Shown: positions 52,952 to 62,634 of the stretch, one piece after another | How the letters are laid out: each line of letters opens with the position of its first letter | Position numbering within the stretch: the stretch's first letter is position 1 | Assembly: GCA_041391665.1 (NCBI GenBank) | Contig: JAWKNO010000003.1 | Coordinates: 2,108,001-2,172,000 of the forward strand | From: Bacteroidia bacterium | GTDB taxonomy: Bacteria > Bacteroidota > Bacteroidia > J057 | Reading direction: 5' to 3' | DNA length: 64,000 nt | The notes under the pieces: model-generated | What the model saw: the letters and a program-made list of their open reading frames with translations, nothing else | Told to the model about the DNA's origin: nothing | Database searches by the model: none | Program-made: the position numbers and the translations under genes

Positions 52952-53953
52952 TTACCATACAAACCATCTCCAGCCAAACAAACTCCAACCCGTGTAGTAA
53001 TAAACAGGCTTATTTCTCGCATCTTCAATTCCCACTTGCCGTGCAGCCTCAATGCGGAGTTTTTCAAGTTCAACTTCGTCTGTATGTTTCTGCCAGCGAA
53101 ACCTGAGGTCATCATAATATTTTGACATTTCGAATTCCCAGTCTTCCTGAATTCCCCGTTCCTGCATAGTGATGATCAACTTTTGCGCATCATTATAACA
53201 TGCTGCGTCAGGCAGAATTTGAGATAAATATTTACCAGCTTCAGTGGCATTACGTCCGTTTTGACCAGCAACCCATATTGCCTGCGCTTTGGCGAGATTT
53301 TCTGCACACACGTAGTCCAGGTATCTTTGGTAAAAACTTATGATTTGGCCATTGGCCTGTTCATAACAGGAGGTACAGGCCTCCGGAACCAAAGACAGTG
53401 TATGAAATGCTTCTGCAAATTTATGCTCATTGGTCAGATTGTAAGCCCGGTCAAGAACCTGATTGCAATACTTATCGTAATATGAGCCAATTTTTGTCCG
53501 ACTTTCTTTCAAAAATTCTGTAACCCGTGAATCTGTTGCCCGGAGTTGCTGGAATGCGGCACTGATGGCCTTACTTTCTGTTTCGCCTACTCCTTTTAAC
53601 CCAACGGAGGTTGAGGTAAAAATTTTCTTATCATAGAAATCAACAACATACAGGTTGAGCTCAATAGAATAAGTAATCATTACAGGGCTACCTGCTACGA
53701 TTGTTTTGCCAAGAATCGTGGGGGTTGCTGTCAATACAAAACGGGGACTCACTGCGGCTGGTCCGCCTGTTTGATTTGCTGCCTGCTGAAGCCGGTTTTG
53801 TAACAGGTTTCGGGCATTCTGCGGGACCGAATCCATTTCGGTTGGGAAGGCTACGGAAAGAGGAATTTGGCTATACCTGCTATTTTGGGCAGGTAATAGT
53901 TTAATAAGCGCTATTGTCAATACAATAACAGATACATATTTTAGTTTTCTCAT
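52952..53953 (-). CDS. exported protein of unknown function, operon gene 4
   Basis: The 333-residue protein has a signal peptide (MRKLKYVSVIVLTIALIKLL, then PAQN). Residues ~20-130 include SPRFVLTATPTILGKTIVAG, SIELNLYVVDFYDKKIFTST and VGLKGVGETESKAISAAFQQ. Proteins with this strand pattern and 'GxGxTESKAxxxAFxxL' help bind or process cell-surface material in CsgG/LPP20-like exporters. The second half is helical with Cys pairs (EACTSCYEQ, PDAACYND) and ends in YYYTGWSLFGWRWFVW. Last gene of a four-gene minus-strand operon, 12 bp from its neighbour. No named family recognised. Confidence 0.65.
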   Translation of the reverse strand: MRKLKYVSVIVLTIALIKLLPAQNSRYSQIPLSVAFPTEMDSVPQNARNLLQNRLQQAANQTGGPAAVSPRFVLTATPTILGKTIVAGSPVMITYSIELNLYVVDFYDKKIFTSTSVGLKGVGETESKAISAAFQQLRATDSRVTEFLKESRTKIGSYYDKYCNQVLDRAYNLTNEHKFAEAFHTLSLVPEACTSCYEQANGQIISFYQRYLDYVCAENLAKAQAIWVAGQNGRNATEAGKYLSQILPDAACYNDAQKLIITMQERGIQEDWEFEMSKYYDDLRFRWQKHTDEVELEKLRIEAARQVGIEDARNKPVYYYTGWSLFGWRWFVW

Positions 53954-53965
53954 GATGTTTTAGAT

Positions 53966-54904
53966 TTACTTACTACCCAGGGTTAAAGTAGCCTGACCTA
54001 ACCCTCTTGTATCGAGGCGTGAAGGGATATTATATGGAGCGTCTTGAAGAAATTTTTGAAGCTCACGAGCCCATCTTCTGGCGTCTATTGCCCGGTTTCT
54101 GTCATCAAACATTGGCATTCGTACCTGCTCAAAATACATATAAGTATCCGAATAGGTTGTAGTAGAAAATCTGCCTTTGACCGAGTTTTCAGCCAGCCAG
54201 TCTTCTATAATCTCACCCAGTTCGCTATCCCCATATTCTTCATAGAGATCCTGCCCCCATGAATCCCAAATGCGGATACGCAGTGTGATTTCCCTGCCAT
54301 TTTCAAACATATCTTCAAAATGCCGTTGTAATCTATCTGAAAAATTATCCATATGAGCTATTATCGCTTCCTCAAGCAGACGGCTTATCTCAGCCTCAAA
54401 AGACGGCTCTCCTGTCCCGTCCACCGTAGCTACCTCTTTATTGGTATAAGCATCAAGTGCCCTGAGTGTATATTTTACAGAGTTTTTTGGACCTGTTTTA
54501 TTAACTTTCCACTGAACTTGAATAATAATATCTGATTGAGCGTGTTTGTAGAGTTTGTCAATTGGGCTTTCCAACACGCTCCCTCCGTCTCTGCTCATAC
54601 CCACATCATCTAATGCATTATCTGTGCTAAGGCTTTTTAGCTCCTGATCAAGAGCCTTTGCCGGGAAACCCCGGTCGGCCAGTAGTCCATTGATTTTAGC
54701 AATCACACTTAATAGGTCCATATCACTGTTTACAGCTCTCTCCAGATCAGGTAAAACCACCTTTCTCCCTTCATCCTGAAATTCCTGTATAAATCCCTGT
54801 TGAGTACACCACGCATCACTGGGTAGAACCATTAACGTAGGTTTTTTTGCCTGGCTCATGACAAGCATCGGGCAAAAAAATAAAACATATAAGATTTTTT
54901 TCAT
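53966..54904 (-). CDS. DUF6175-like exported protein, operon gene 3
   Basis: The 312-residue protein starts MKKILYVLFFCPMLVMSQAK (signal peptide). It continues KKPTLMVLPSDAWCTQQGFI, then RAVNSDMDLLSVIAKINGLL, ADRGFPAKALDQELKSL, and DIIIQVQWKVNKTGP. This matches the DUF6175 family, which is restricted to Bacteroidota. 'ALxxNxDLxxVIxKINxLMxDRGFPLKxLE' is its signature as I know it. Function is unknown; it travels with the other three exported proteins here. Separated by 12 bp from each side gene. Confidence 0.7.
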   Translation of the reverse strand: MKKILYVLFFCPMLVMSQAKKPTLMVLPSDAWCTQQGFIQEFQDEGRKVVLPDLERAVNSDMDLLSVIAKINGLLADRGFPAKALDQELKSLSTDNALDDVGMSRDGGSVLESPIDKLYKHAQSDIIIQVQWKVNKTGPKNSVKYTLRALDAYTNKEVATVDGTGEPSFEAEISRLLEEAIIAHMDNFSDRLQRHFEDMFENGREITLRIRIWDSWGQDLYEEYGDSELGEIIEDWLAENSVKGRFSTTTYSDTYMYFEQVRMPMFDDRNRAIDARRWARELQKFLQDAPYNIPSRLDTRGLGQATLTLGSK

Positions 54905-54916
54905 CTTCTTTAGAAT

Positions 54917-55414
54917 TTAAAATCCAGTTGTCAGTGAGGGAAGCTTGATGTCTTTTTCCAGACGGGTTCGGAGTACGTCGTACTGTACAAGAACGACAAT
55001 CGAAGCTTTATATACTTTTCGGCCCCGATCTTTTACTCTCACAATGTCCTGTGCCGCACCACCACTTACTGCAACATATTGCAAATAGGTGCCGCCTTCA
55101 TCGAAGAATTCGTCAAAGTATTCTTTATTCTGCTCGGCAAGTTCCGCACTTTTAACAAGAGGGTTTATGGTACATACGCCCGCAAATGCACCTTTGAATA
55201 TCATTGAATGAACTGCATTGCGTTTAGCTTGGATGATTGCCAGATCAGGCTTCCTGCCATAACCCCAGATTTTGAGCATTTTTGCGCCCTGGTTTGCGAT
55301 ACTGGCGCATTCTACTTCGTAGTTATCAGGAGTATATCCTGCAAGTTGCATCTTCTGTGCAAATAGTTCTGCAGAGGCGAATATGAGTAAGAAGGTGATA
55401 AATAATGTTCGCAT
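54917..55414 (-). CDS. LPP20-like exported protein, operon gene 2
   Basis: Start at 55414 gives the signal peptide MRTLFITFLLIFASAELFAQ; the ATG at 55435 adds seven residues. The ~165-residue product has a strand-helix segment, IWGYGRKPDLAIIQAKRNAV, like the LPP20/FlgO 'GxGxxxxxAxxxAKxxA' fold, and a Gly-rich middle (FFDEGGTYLQYVAVSGGAAQ). The protein ends with VYKASIVVLVQYDVLRTRLE. Likely periplasmic, or attached to outer membrane with its operon partners. Spaced 12 bp from gene 3 and 45 bp from gene 1. Confidence 0.6.
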   Translation of the reverse strand: MRTLFITFLLIFASAELFAQKMQLAGYTPDNYEVECASIANQGAKMLKIWGYGRKPDLAIIQAKRNAVHSMIFKGAFAGVCTINPLVKSAELAEQNKEYFDEFFDEGGTYLQYVAVSGGAAQDIVRVKDRGRKVYKASIVVLVQYDVLRTRLEKDIKLPSLTTGF

Positions 55415-55459
55415 GTTTTTTATGATTAGTTTCAATTATTTCAGGTTGTATGTAATACT

Positions 55460-57361
55460 TTAAAGAGTAATCTTCATTCCCACAAAAGTGCTGATACCAA
55501 TACCCCGACCGGTGAAGATATCTCCGTAAGAGGAACTGAGTTTTATTGCTTTATCGACATCCTCTCCGTTGATTCGAGGCTTGCTAATGGCCATACGTGC
55601 CACAACTCCCGCTTCGATTTGCATATTGGGATGCAGACTGAAACCCAGTCGGCCACCAGCTTCCGCCATATGCTGCTGTAAATACAGGTTATATAATGCA
55701 CCTGCCAGGTTACTGGTATTTTCCTGAGCATACCCGACCATACCACTATAATGGAAATTACGGGCAAAATATCTTTCCAGCATAAATCCACCCGACCAAC
55801 GGATAAAGTCTGTCTCATTGGGGCCTGGATAAATGGTTTGTATCAAAATAGGCGTCGTGTTTTCAATATCCTTTCTGGTTTTGGAGTTCATGTCAAATAC
55901 CACACTTCCATAAAGCCAAAGCCCATGAATTGAGTGCCCGGGTTTTCCTGAAGATATGCCCTGAGATAAGTTGAACTCTCCTCTGACCGAAAATCCAGAC
56001 ATTCCCCCAATCAGTCCTCTCTCCATTCCTATACTTACATTTGCCCCAAATCCATTATTCTCTCTCAGAAACATTCCTTCATAGGGTTTTTTGCCCTGAA
56101 TCTGATAAAATACCGAAGTGCCTGAAAGAATGTTGCCATCTGCCACTTTCGCATTATCCCCAATTTCATAAACTCTCACTACTCCTACTCGTTTGGAGTA
56201 TAACTCACCTTTGGCATTTTGGCGGTCTTCCATCACAAAAAATCGATTATCCACTTTAATTCCTTCTTTGGTGCCCAGTTTTACACTGATTGGATCTGTC
56301 TTTAAAATGTTACCTGCAATACCAAAATTCTCATTACTCCCCTTTCCCTCCAGACCGCTTAATATTTTATTCATTACATTATTCATGCATGAGGCAAACA
56401 GTTCATCATCGCTTTTGGCAGAGAAAGAAGCGCGCGCAATCGCATTTATTACTCCGCCTGTCTTCTGGGGTGGATTTTTGTCCTGCACTCCCTCTGCACT
56501 AAATTCATAACTTCTTTCATACCTGAACGGGAATGACATATTATCAAATGCTTCTTTGCGTGAAGCGATCAGTTTACTATCGTCATTTGATTCGACCCAC
56601 AAATCATTCCAGAATATACTTTGAACAGAATCTCCAAAATCGAGTTTGAATAAATGAACCCGGACATCTGCTCGGTACCCGACCTTCGTGCGGGAGGATG
56701 CGCTGGTCTCTCTTCGTGTGTAATAATTATTCATTGATTCCATCCGGGCTATGTCCAAAACAAGAACGTAGGTAAGATTTACCAGTTTATCTGCGTCATC
56801 CATCAAAGCCGTATTGCCTCGTACTGTACCTTTGGAGTTGATGACCTGCATATCATTGACATTATACAGCGCCCTCTCCCTAAAAGTCCCATCCACAATG
56901 AATACACCATCTTCTGTGCGATCAAACCATTTGGCAATGATCTGATTTCCCACCTTATTGTCCATTAGCCATTGATTAAATTGTTCCCTGACTTGCTGTG
57001 TATCAATTTTGGCAGGATTATCCTGTACGGATTTTTTTAGCTTTCGGAAAGCGCCTATTTTGTTTAAGGTTTCAGAAGATTCTTTCTGGGGAATTTCGTA
57101 AGTGTTTCGGCTAAAGTTTACTGGAAATATCTGATCTTTGATAATATGAGCGTCGTACTTTACTGGAACACTGATCGGCTCGCAATTCAAAGCAGCGCGC
57201 TTGTCCAAATCCGGAAAATTTGCCATGACAACTGTAAGGGAATTCCGGTCATATGTCCGGGATTGTCTGGCATCTGGCTCCTGTGCATTTAAGCGAGACA
57301 TTAATAAAGCTAAATACAAAAGGAGTAGTGCACTTCTTAATAAAAAAGTAACTTGTTTCAT
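55460..57361 (-). CDS. CsgG-like/outer-membrane barrel protein, operon gene 1
   Basis: Start at 57361 gives MKQVTFLLRSALLLLYLALL as signal peptide; the ATG at 57457 is rejected because it adds a hydrophobic unrelated stretch. The mature N-terminal half (~40-400) has CsgG/LpoB-like alpha/beta character: MDDADKLVNLTYVLVLDIAR, VGYRADVRVHLFKLDFGDSV, then DELFASCMNNVMNKILSGLE. The part at ~400-460 is a small beta domain. From ~470 to the end an eight-stranded-type outer-membrane barrel follows (GFGANVSIGMERGLIGGMSG; GGFMLERYFARNFHYSGMVG; ends FVGMKITL). A membrane pore or anchor for the three downstream exported proteins is my inference. Confidence 0.65.
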   Translation of the reverse strand: MKQVTFLLRSALLLLYLALLMSRLNAQEPDARQSRTYDRNSLTVVMANFPDLDKRAALNCEPISVPVKYDAHIIKDQIFPVNFSRNTYEIPQKESSETLNKIGAFRKLKKSVQDNPAKIDTQQVREQFNQWLMDNKVGNQIIAKWFDRTEDGVFIVDGTFRERALYNVNDMQVINSKGTVRGNTALMDDADKLVNLTYVLVLDIARMESMNNYYTRRETSASSRTKVGYRADVRVHLFKLDFGDSVQSIFWNDLWVESNDDSKLIASRKEAFDNMSFPFRYERSYEFSAEGVQDKNPPQKTGGVINAIARASFSAKSDDELFASCMNNVMNKILSGLEGKGSNENFGIAGNILKTDPISVKLGTKEGIKVDNRFFVMEDRQNAKGELYSKRVGVVRVYEIGDNAKVADGNILSGTSVFYQIQGKKPYEGMFLRENNGFGANVSIGMERGLIGGMSGFSVRGEFNLSQGISSGKPGHSIHGLWLYGSVVFDMNSKTRKDIENTTPILIQTIYPGPNETDFIRWSGGFMLERYFARNFHYSGMVGYAQENTSNLAGALYNLYLQQHMAEAGGRLGFSLHPNMQIEAGVVARMAISKPRINGEDVDKAIKLSSSYGDIFTGRGIGISTFVGMKITL

Positions 57362-57587
57362 AACTACTGTTTTGGCGGGTAAATGATAGAGTGAAACAAA
57401 TATGACTTGAATCATATAGCCGTACCAGAATATTATCTCCCCAACCTCCCACATCATTATCTCGCGAAGTCATTCATAAGGCTTCGATCCTGCATTTTGG
57501 GCATTATTTATGTGGTGCTTGTTCCTGTTGCCGGGTTTTAAATAAAATACTACCTTAAGCAAGTATTCTTTTACCTATTCCACCCCA

Positions 57588-59027
57588 ATGCCCGACACCG
57601 CCAAAATCTACCTCTTCGAAAAGATTTACGCGCTCCTCTCACCCAAGGAACAGCGTGAGTTTGATGCCTGCCTCCTCGCCCGTATGGAAAACAAACAGCA
57701 GGATATGGTGACGCTCTTCCTCGCATGGAAAGAGAAACAATCCTGGGATAAAATCGGAGAAATCACCGGAAAAAACGGCAACCCGCTCGAAAAAAGAATG
57801 GACCATCTCCGGGGAGAGCTTCAGGAGGAAATCGAAGATTTTCTCGCGTGTGCCGCCTTCCGCAGCCAGTCGCATATACGCGATACCGCCCTGCTCGAAG
57901 AAATACAGTCCCGCGGCGACAAAGATCTCTTTCAGATTTATAACACGAAAGTCAACAACCGCCTCGAAAAAGACCCCGTGAGAGGTGCCGAATATTATCG
58001 CGAAAAATTTCACCGAACCAACCTCCTTCAGGCCCATCTCAATATTTTCCCCAACAAACTCCGCAAAAATGAAGACCTCGCCGAAGAAGTCGCCAGCCAT
58101 TGGACACACAGCATCAAATCCGAAGTACTTGAAGTCGCACTGCTTCTGTTTTCGCAAAATATCGATCCCACCAAAATGCTTGCGCCCCTGCTTAAATGGG
58201 CTACCCAAAAACCGGAAAACGAAGACCCCCGCTCGCCTTTTATCGTCTATCGGCAGGTGTATGAACTCTACAAACAAATACCCTTTAAAGAAGAGAACCT
58301 ACCCGAATCGTCTTACCAAACCCATATCAAGCTACGCGAACTGAAGCCCGTTTTCTCCGAAAGTTCATACACTGCACTCTCTCGCCTGGTATTTAATTTT
58401 TTTACCCGCCGCTCCAAACACTTTGAGCAAAAACAGGACTTTGATGTGTTGATCGATATTGTGGAAAATAGCTTTTCCAAAGGCCCGCAGCGGATCGGCC
58501 CGCAGATGTACCGGACAGTCATCTCCCTGTACCTCAACTATACCTATTTCTGCGATGATAATGCGGAAAAAGATTCCTATATCCAAAAAGCCGAAGCTTT
58601 TCTGGAGGATTTTAAACCTTTTCTCGATGATGGGGTTCGGGAGAATGCCTATGAGATCAATAAAGCAGCGATTTCGTTTTATAAGGGAGAATTTGAGTCG
58701 GTTTATGCAGGCTTACTTCTGTCTGATCCGTTTTATGGTATCAACCTCCAGTTTCTGATCATACAGGCTATGTACGAAACCAAAACCGGGATCCCCCGCA
58801 TTCCCGACGAACTCCATACCCTCTCCCAGCGACTGCGGCAGGCCAATAATATCCCCAGGCTGGATAAAGATACTTACGCCAACCGTGTAAAAATTTTCAA
58901 GCAACTACTGAAAATCGAAACAAAAAAAGATCGCAACAAATTTCTCGAAACCATAAAAAAAACCCAGCCCCTCACGGGCCGGGTCTGGTTTATCAAAAAG
59001 GCGATGGAACTGAAGGTCGGAGAATGA
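57588..59027 (+). CDS. helical-repeat protein of unknown function
   Basis: This 479-residue soluble protein is almost all alpha-helix, with no signal peptide. The first 60 residues (IYLFEKIYALLSPKEQREFD, then ARMENKQQDMVTLFLAWKEK) look like a helical adaptor. The remainder has irregular TPR-like pairs (e.g. LARQANNIPR-type, YKQIPFKEENLPESSYQTHI and AEAFLEDFKPFLDDGVRENA). I know similar proteins only as hypothetical in Saprospiria-type genomes. It lies convergent with the small T9SS gene (stops adjacent) and upstream of the CHAT/sigma module; involvement there is possible but unproven. Confidence 0.65.
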   Translation: MPDTAKIYLFEKIYALLSPKEQREFDACLLARMENKQQDMVTLFLAWKEKQSWDKIGEITGKNGNPLEKRMDHLRGELQEEIEDFLACAAFRSQSHIRDTALLEEIQSRGDKDLFQIYNTKVNNRLEKDPVRGAEYYREKFHRTNLLQAHLNIFPNKLRKNEDLAEEVASHWTHSIKSEVLEVALLLFSQNIDPTKMLAPLLKWATQKPENEDPRSPFIVYRQVYELYKQIPFKEENLPESSYQTHIKLRELKPVFSESSYTALSRLVFNFFTRRSKHFEQKQDFDVLIDIVENSFSKGPQRIGPQMYRTVISLYLNYTYFCDDNAEKDSYIQKAEAFLEDFKPFLDDGVRENAYEINKAAISFYKGEFESVYAGLLLSDPFYGINLQFLIIQAMYETKTGIPRIPDELHTLSQRLRQANNIPRLDKDTYANRVKIFKQLLKIETKKDRNKFLETIKKTQPLTGRVWFIKKAMELKVGE

Positions 59028-59441
59028 TTATAAATCTTCCGATATGACCACTGTCTCTACGATCAGTTCAAAATTGGTCTGGATGCGGAAATAATACACC
59101 CCGGGCGCCAGATCTGTTTCAAAGGTGCCGGAGCCGTTTACCGAAGTGGAAAATACCAGCGTGCCGGAGGAACTCACAATATCCAGATGGCTGATGTTGG
59201 CCATTGCACCTGCCGTGATTTCCACATAGTCATAGACCGGATTCGGAGCAATGACTACCGAAGAATCGGGATGGGAAATCTTGGCCTGGATATCATCAAT
59301 CTTAATTACAACCCCACGGGCCTGTACCAATTGAGGAACAACGATAATGGCAATGACAACCAGCAACAGCGGACGGATGGCGGAGCGTAAGGCAAAATCT
59401 GACCCAGCCCCCTCCTGACGGAAAGAGTTTACGAAGTTCAT
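59028..59441 (-). CDS. tiny T9SS type A sorting-domain protein
   Basis: The 137-residue protein has an N-terminal signal or anchor (IRPLLLVVIAIIVVPQLVQA, ~24-43, preceded by a charged stretch) and a short linker (RGVVIKIDDIQAKISHPDSS). The remainder is a complete type A sorting domain: VVIAPNPVYDYVEITAGAMA, then LDIVSSSGTLVFSTSVNGSG and LAPGVYYFRIQTNFELIVE. There is almost no cargo between signal and sorting domain. It would be exported by the type IX system as a stand-alone domain, or it is the residue of a larger cargo. Stop lies 1 bp from that of the convergent helical-repeat gene. Confidence 0.75.
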   Translation of the reverse strand: MNFVNSFRQEGAGSDFALRSAIRPLLLVVIAIIVVPQLVQARGVVIKIDDIQAKISHPDSSVVIAPNPVYDYVEITAGAMANISHLDIVSSSGTLVFSTSVNGSGTFETDLAPGVYYFRIQTNFELIVETVVISEDL

Positions 59442-59524
59442 TTTAGTAATTGTTAAATTTTGAAAAATGAATACTGCGCCCCTAAGGGCCGCAAAGGATC
59501 AGAAAGCGCTTTCAGAAACCACCA

Positions 59525-59541
59525 CATGCAATAGTTGCATG
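59525..59541. promoter_or_regulatory. 17-bp palindrome between divergent genes
   Basis: CATGCAA-TAG-TTGCATG is a perfect inverted repeat in the 241-bp region between the divergent T9SS gene (starts 59441) and the CHAT protease gene (starts 59683). It is a candidate operator for either or both. No bound factor can be named. Confidence 0.4.
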
Positions 59542-59682
59542 CATTTCACATGGGATGGCAAAAAAGAACGGTTTATAATAAAAAATTCCTTTTTTATGTT
59601 ATATAAAGAAGAGTATGGGTTTGCCAAAAGGTAAACACCACTTCAAAAAAAATTAACCCGCCAAACCTAAGTTTTGTAAAAA

Positions 59683-62634
59683 ATGAGATATCCGCACTTC
59701 CGGTTGATACCAACCGCAGCCACTATTTGGTGTTTTTTGAGCATGGCTATTTTCTCAGCGACCTTTCTCAGTTGTGGGAAAAATGATCCTGTGTCAGAAA
59801 ATTCAACAGTTGAGGTAAACCCAGCAGTCACTGACAGCCTCATAAAACAGATTACTGATGCAGGACAACTTCTATTCGAAAACAATTATGATTCGGCTTT
59901 TGTACGGTTTCAGGAGATTGCTGATGCATCGCTCAAAGCCAAAGTATGGAAAGTCTATACCCGGGCCATGATTCAGATCGCAGCTTTATATTCTGAAAGA
60001 GAACAGTACGAATATGCGCTGCACAAATACCTGCTGCCCGTACAGGATACGCTGGATAAATACAGTTCCGACAACTACCCCGATCAGCTATTAATTTATG
60101 CAAACACAATACCTGTAATGGCAGAAACTGGCAGGATAAACAAAGCGCTAGAAGTAGGTGTTACAATGGATAGCCTGCTTCAAAAGGAAAAAAACAGGTT
60201 AAACGCCCTCATAGACACTACGAAAAACGAAAAAAACAGACAAGTACTTCAGCTGGTTTTGTTTCATGAGGATTGGACAACCCAACATCTTCTTTCCATA
60301 TTATACCTTAAAGCCGGGAAAACTCAAAAAGCAGGGCAGTACCTGGAAAACACCAAAAGTACCCTAAGCCAACTCATCTCAGCCAATCCTGCCAGTGCAT
60401 TATTATATCCTTTGTACCTTAGTAAGGTGGGGAACTTCCACGAACACCTGGGAAACTTAGATTCTGCAGAATATTACTATCATCAGGCGTTTAACTTAGC
60501 GGCTGAGACAGGAAATGCAGCTTCAGCCGAAACAGATACCTACAACCTCGGCATCATCAACCGGAAGCGGAAAAAAATAGAGGAAGCCATAAAGTGGTTT
60601 GAACAATCGCTCGACATCACCCGCCAAATCGGTGAAAGTTCCGACCGGTCGGATGTGCTGACGCATCTCCAGCTCGCCCGTACCTGGTATGCCCTCGGTA
60701 ATAAACCTCAAGCTATGACCCATATCCGGCGGGCGATTGCGAAACAATCGGTCAACTACTCCCATGAAAGCTCATTGGATATCAACCCCTCTGCCTCCGA
60801 AATTCTCCACGACCTCCGGTCTGTAGAGGCGCTTTACCTCAAGGCCCGATATATGGCGGAGGACTGTTTTGACAGACTCAACACTCAACCCTGCCAGGCC
60901 ACCATCGCCACCGGAGGACTTGCGTTTGAGATTGTAAATGACCTCAAACACGTGCTCCATACCAGCGAACTGGCACTTTCCATTGTTGATTCACTTCTTC
61001 AGATCAATTTTTTTGCAAAGGAAGAGACTGAATTCAGTCTCGCCGATTCCGCCTCCGCTTTATATGAAAATGCAGTACATGTGGCTTTCCTTCTCGCCGA
61101 ACTGGAACCCGAACGGGCAGAATTTTACCATCAGGAAGCATGGAAATACTCCGAAGCCAATAAATACAATCTTTTGTTTTATGGGATCCAAAGAGGGGAA
61201 GTCGAACGCTTCGGCAAGGTTCCGGCAGATTCTATTATCCGGGAAAGGATTCTTGCAGAAAACCGCCGCAGGTTGGAAACGGAGATTTTTACCCGAAAAC
61301 AGGCAGGAGAAAATCTGGGAGAAAATGCCCCGGTCGTTGCAGCACTCGCCTCGACAGAAGCCGCCTGGAACAATCTGGAGAAATACTATCAGCAGACCTT
61401 TCCCGATTACTACGAATTGCGTTTCGGGAAAAATGACATTACTATCCCAACTGTACAGCAAAAACTGCTGAAAAAAAATGAAGCCATGCTGGAGTATCTG
61501 TCAACGGGAGAAGCCATTTACGCATTTCTCATTACACCGGATACAGTGGTTACTTTCAGTACCTGCGGAGTACCTGATTCGCTGATTGAAAATTTCCGTA
61601 TGAGCGTCTCCGGCGTTTTGCTTCCGGCAGACAATGCCGGGAAAGACTGGAAATACAACCATATTGCTATTCCCGCTCATAAGCTTTACACCGAGATCCT
61701 CCAGCCAGCGACAGATATATTAAAAAACCTCTCCGACCAGCCCTGGCGACTGCATATCGTACGGGATGGAAAGCTCAACTACCTCAATTTCAATACCTTC
61801 CTTTCATCCCTTCCTCCCGCAAATGAAGAAACCCTTTCACCGTGGGAGTATGTGGTCATGGACGAAAAAATTACTATCAACTATCAGTACTCCGCAGCCA
61901 TCGCATTTCGCGAATCCAAAAGAAAAAGCGATACGCAGTTTATCGCCAACTATGCCGGATTTGCACCCTGGCCGGTGGAAAACGAACTTGAATATTCGCG
62001 AAAAACGGTGCGGACGGTTAAAAATCACCTCGGTTATTCTTCGCGTGCATATACCTCACCCAAATCGCCCGGGCATCTGATGGAAGTTTTTCTGGACAAA
62101 GGGGCGCAATTTAAAATCTGCCATATTTCCACACATGGAAAAGCAGATGCCAGCGATCCCGCATTTTCCAGTATCCTTTTTTCGGCGGCAGATTCGCTTA
62201 CGGCTCAGATAATATACGAATCAGATTTCCCCAACCAGCAGATTATCCTCGACGCATGTGAAACGGGAGTGGGAAAAAGTGTTTCAGGGGAGGGAATTCT
62301 CAGCCTCGACCGTGCATTTACATTTGCCGGGGCGCATTCGGTGATGATGAGCCTTTGGCAGGTGGAAGACGCAGCAGCCGGCGTACTTATGGAAGACTAC
62401 TTCGAAAATCTGAAAAAAGGGTCAGACCGCGATCTGGCATTAAAGCAGGCACAGATGCAGTATGTTCGCAGCCAGGGAAACAATCATCCCTTTTACTGGG
62501 CTGCCATGGTGACTATCGGTGACCACGCACCGATCAGCCTGTCGTCTTCACGCTTGTACGGGTATATATTGGTGGGCCTGGTTATGGGGGTACTGCTGGC
62601 GATGTTTTTTTTCAGGAGAAGACGCCAGGGTTAG
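59683..62634 (+). CDS. TPR-CHAT caspase-like protease, probably periplasmic and membrane-anchored
   Basis: The 983-residue protein starts with a lipoprotein-like signal (TIWCFLSMAIFSATFLSCGK; Cys ~31). About six to eight TPR repeats (~50-410) follow, then a helical linker (~450-610) and a CHAT domain (~650-930). Catalytic His is H818 in ICHISTHGKADASDP, Cys is C859 in IILDACETGVGKSVSGEG, with the family end FAGAHSVMMSLWQVEDAAAG. A C-terminal helix (LYGYILVGLVMGVLLAMFFF) ends in RRRRQG, so by the positive-inside rule the catalytic part is on the outer face of the inner membrane. CHAT proteases cut specific partners, as in TPR-CHAT (Craspase). The stop overlaps by 4 bp that of the convergent anti-sigma-like gene. 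Confidence 0.88.
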   Translation: MRYPHFRLIPTAATIWCFLSMAIFSATFLSCGKNDPVSENSTVEVNPAVTDSLIKQITDAGQLLFENNYDSAFVRFQEIADASLKAKVWKVYTRAMIQIAALYSEREQYEYALHKYLLPVQDTLDKYSSDNYPDQLLIYANTIPVMAETGRINKALEVGVTMDSLLQKEKNRLNALIDTTKNEKNRQVLQLVLFHEDWTTQHLLSILYLKAGKTQKAGQYLENTKSTLSQLISANPASALLYPLYLSKVGNFHEHLGNLDSAEYYYHQAFNLAAETGNAASAETDTYNLGIINRKRKKIEEAIKWFEQSLDITRQIGESSDRSDVLTHLQLARTWYALGNKPQAMTHIRRAIAKQSVNYSHESSLDINPSASEILHDLRSVEALYLKARYMAEDCFDRLNTQPCQATIATGGLAFEIVNDLKHVLHTSELALSIVDSLLQINFFAKEETEFSLADSASALYENAVHVAFLLAELEPERAEFYHQEAWKYSEANKYNLLFYGIQRGEVERFGKVPADSIIRERILAENRRRLETEIFTRKQAGENLGENAPVVAALASTEAAWNNLEKYYQQTFPDYYELRFGKNDITIPTVQQKLLKKNEAMLEYLSTGEAIYAFLITPDTVVTFSTCGVPDSLIENFRMSVSGVLLPADNAGKDWKYNHIAIPAHKLYTEILQPATDILKNLSDQPWRLHIVRDGKLNYLNFNTFLSSLPPANEETLSPWEYVVMDEKITINYQYSAAIAFRESKRKSDTQFIANYAGFAPWPVENELEYSRKTVRTVKNHLGYSSRAYTSPKSPGHLMEVFLDKGAQFKICHISTHGKADASDPAFSSILFSAADSLTAQIIYESDFPNQQIILDACETGVGKSVSGEGILSLDRAFTFAGAHSVMMSLWQVEDAAAGVLMEDYFENLKKGSDRDLALKQAQMQYVRSQGNNHPFYWAAMVTIGDHAPISLSSSRLYGYILVGLVMGVLLAMFFFRRRRQG

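Noticed and set aside
59476..59500. GCGCCCCTAAGGGCCGC palindrome near the T9SS gene
   Set aside because: Short imperfect hairpin in the 5' leader; not enough to call a riboswitch or terminator.
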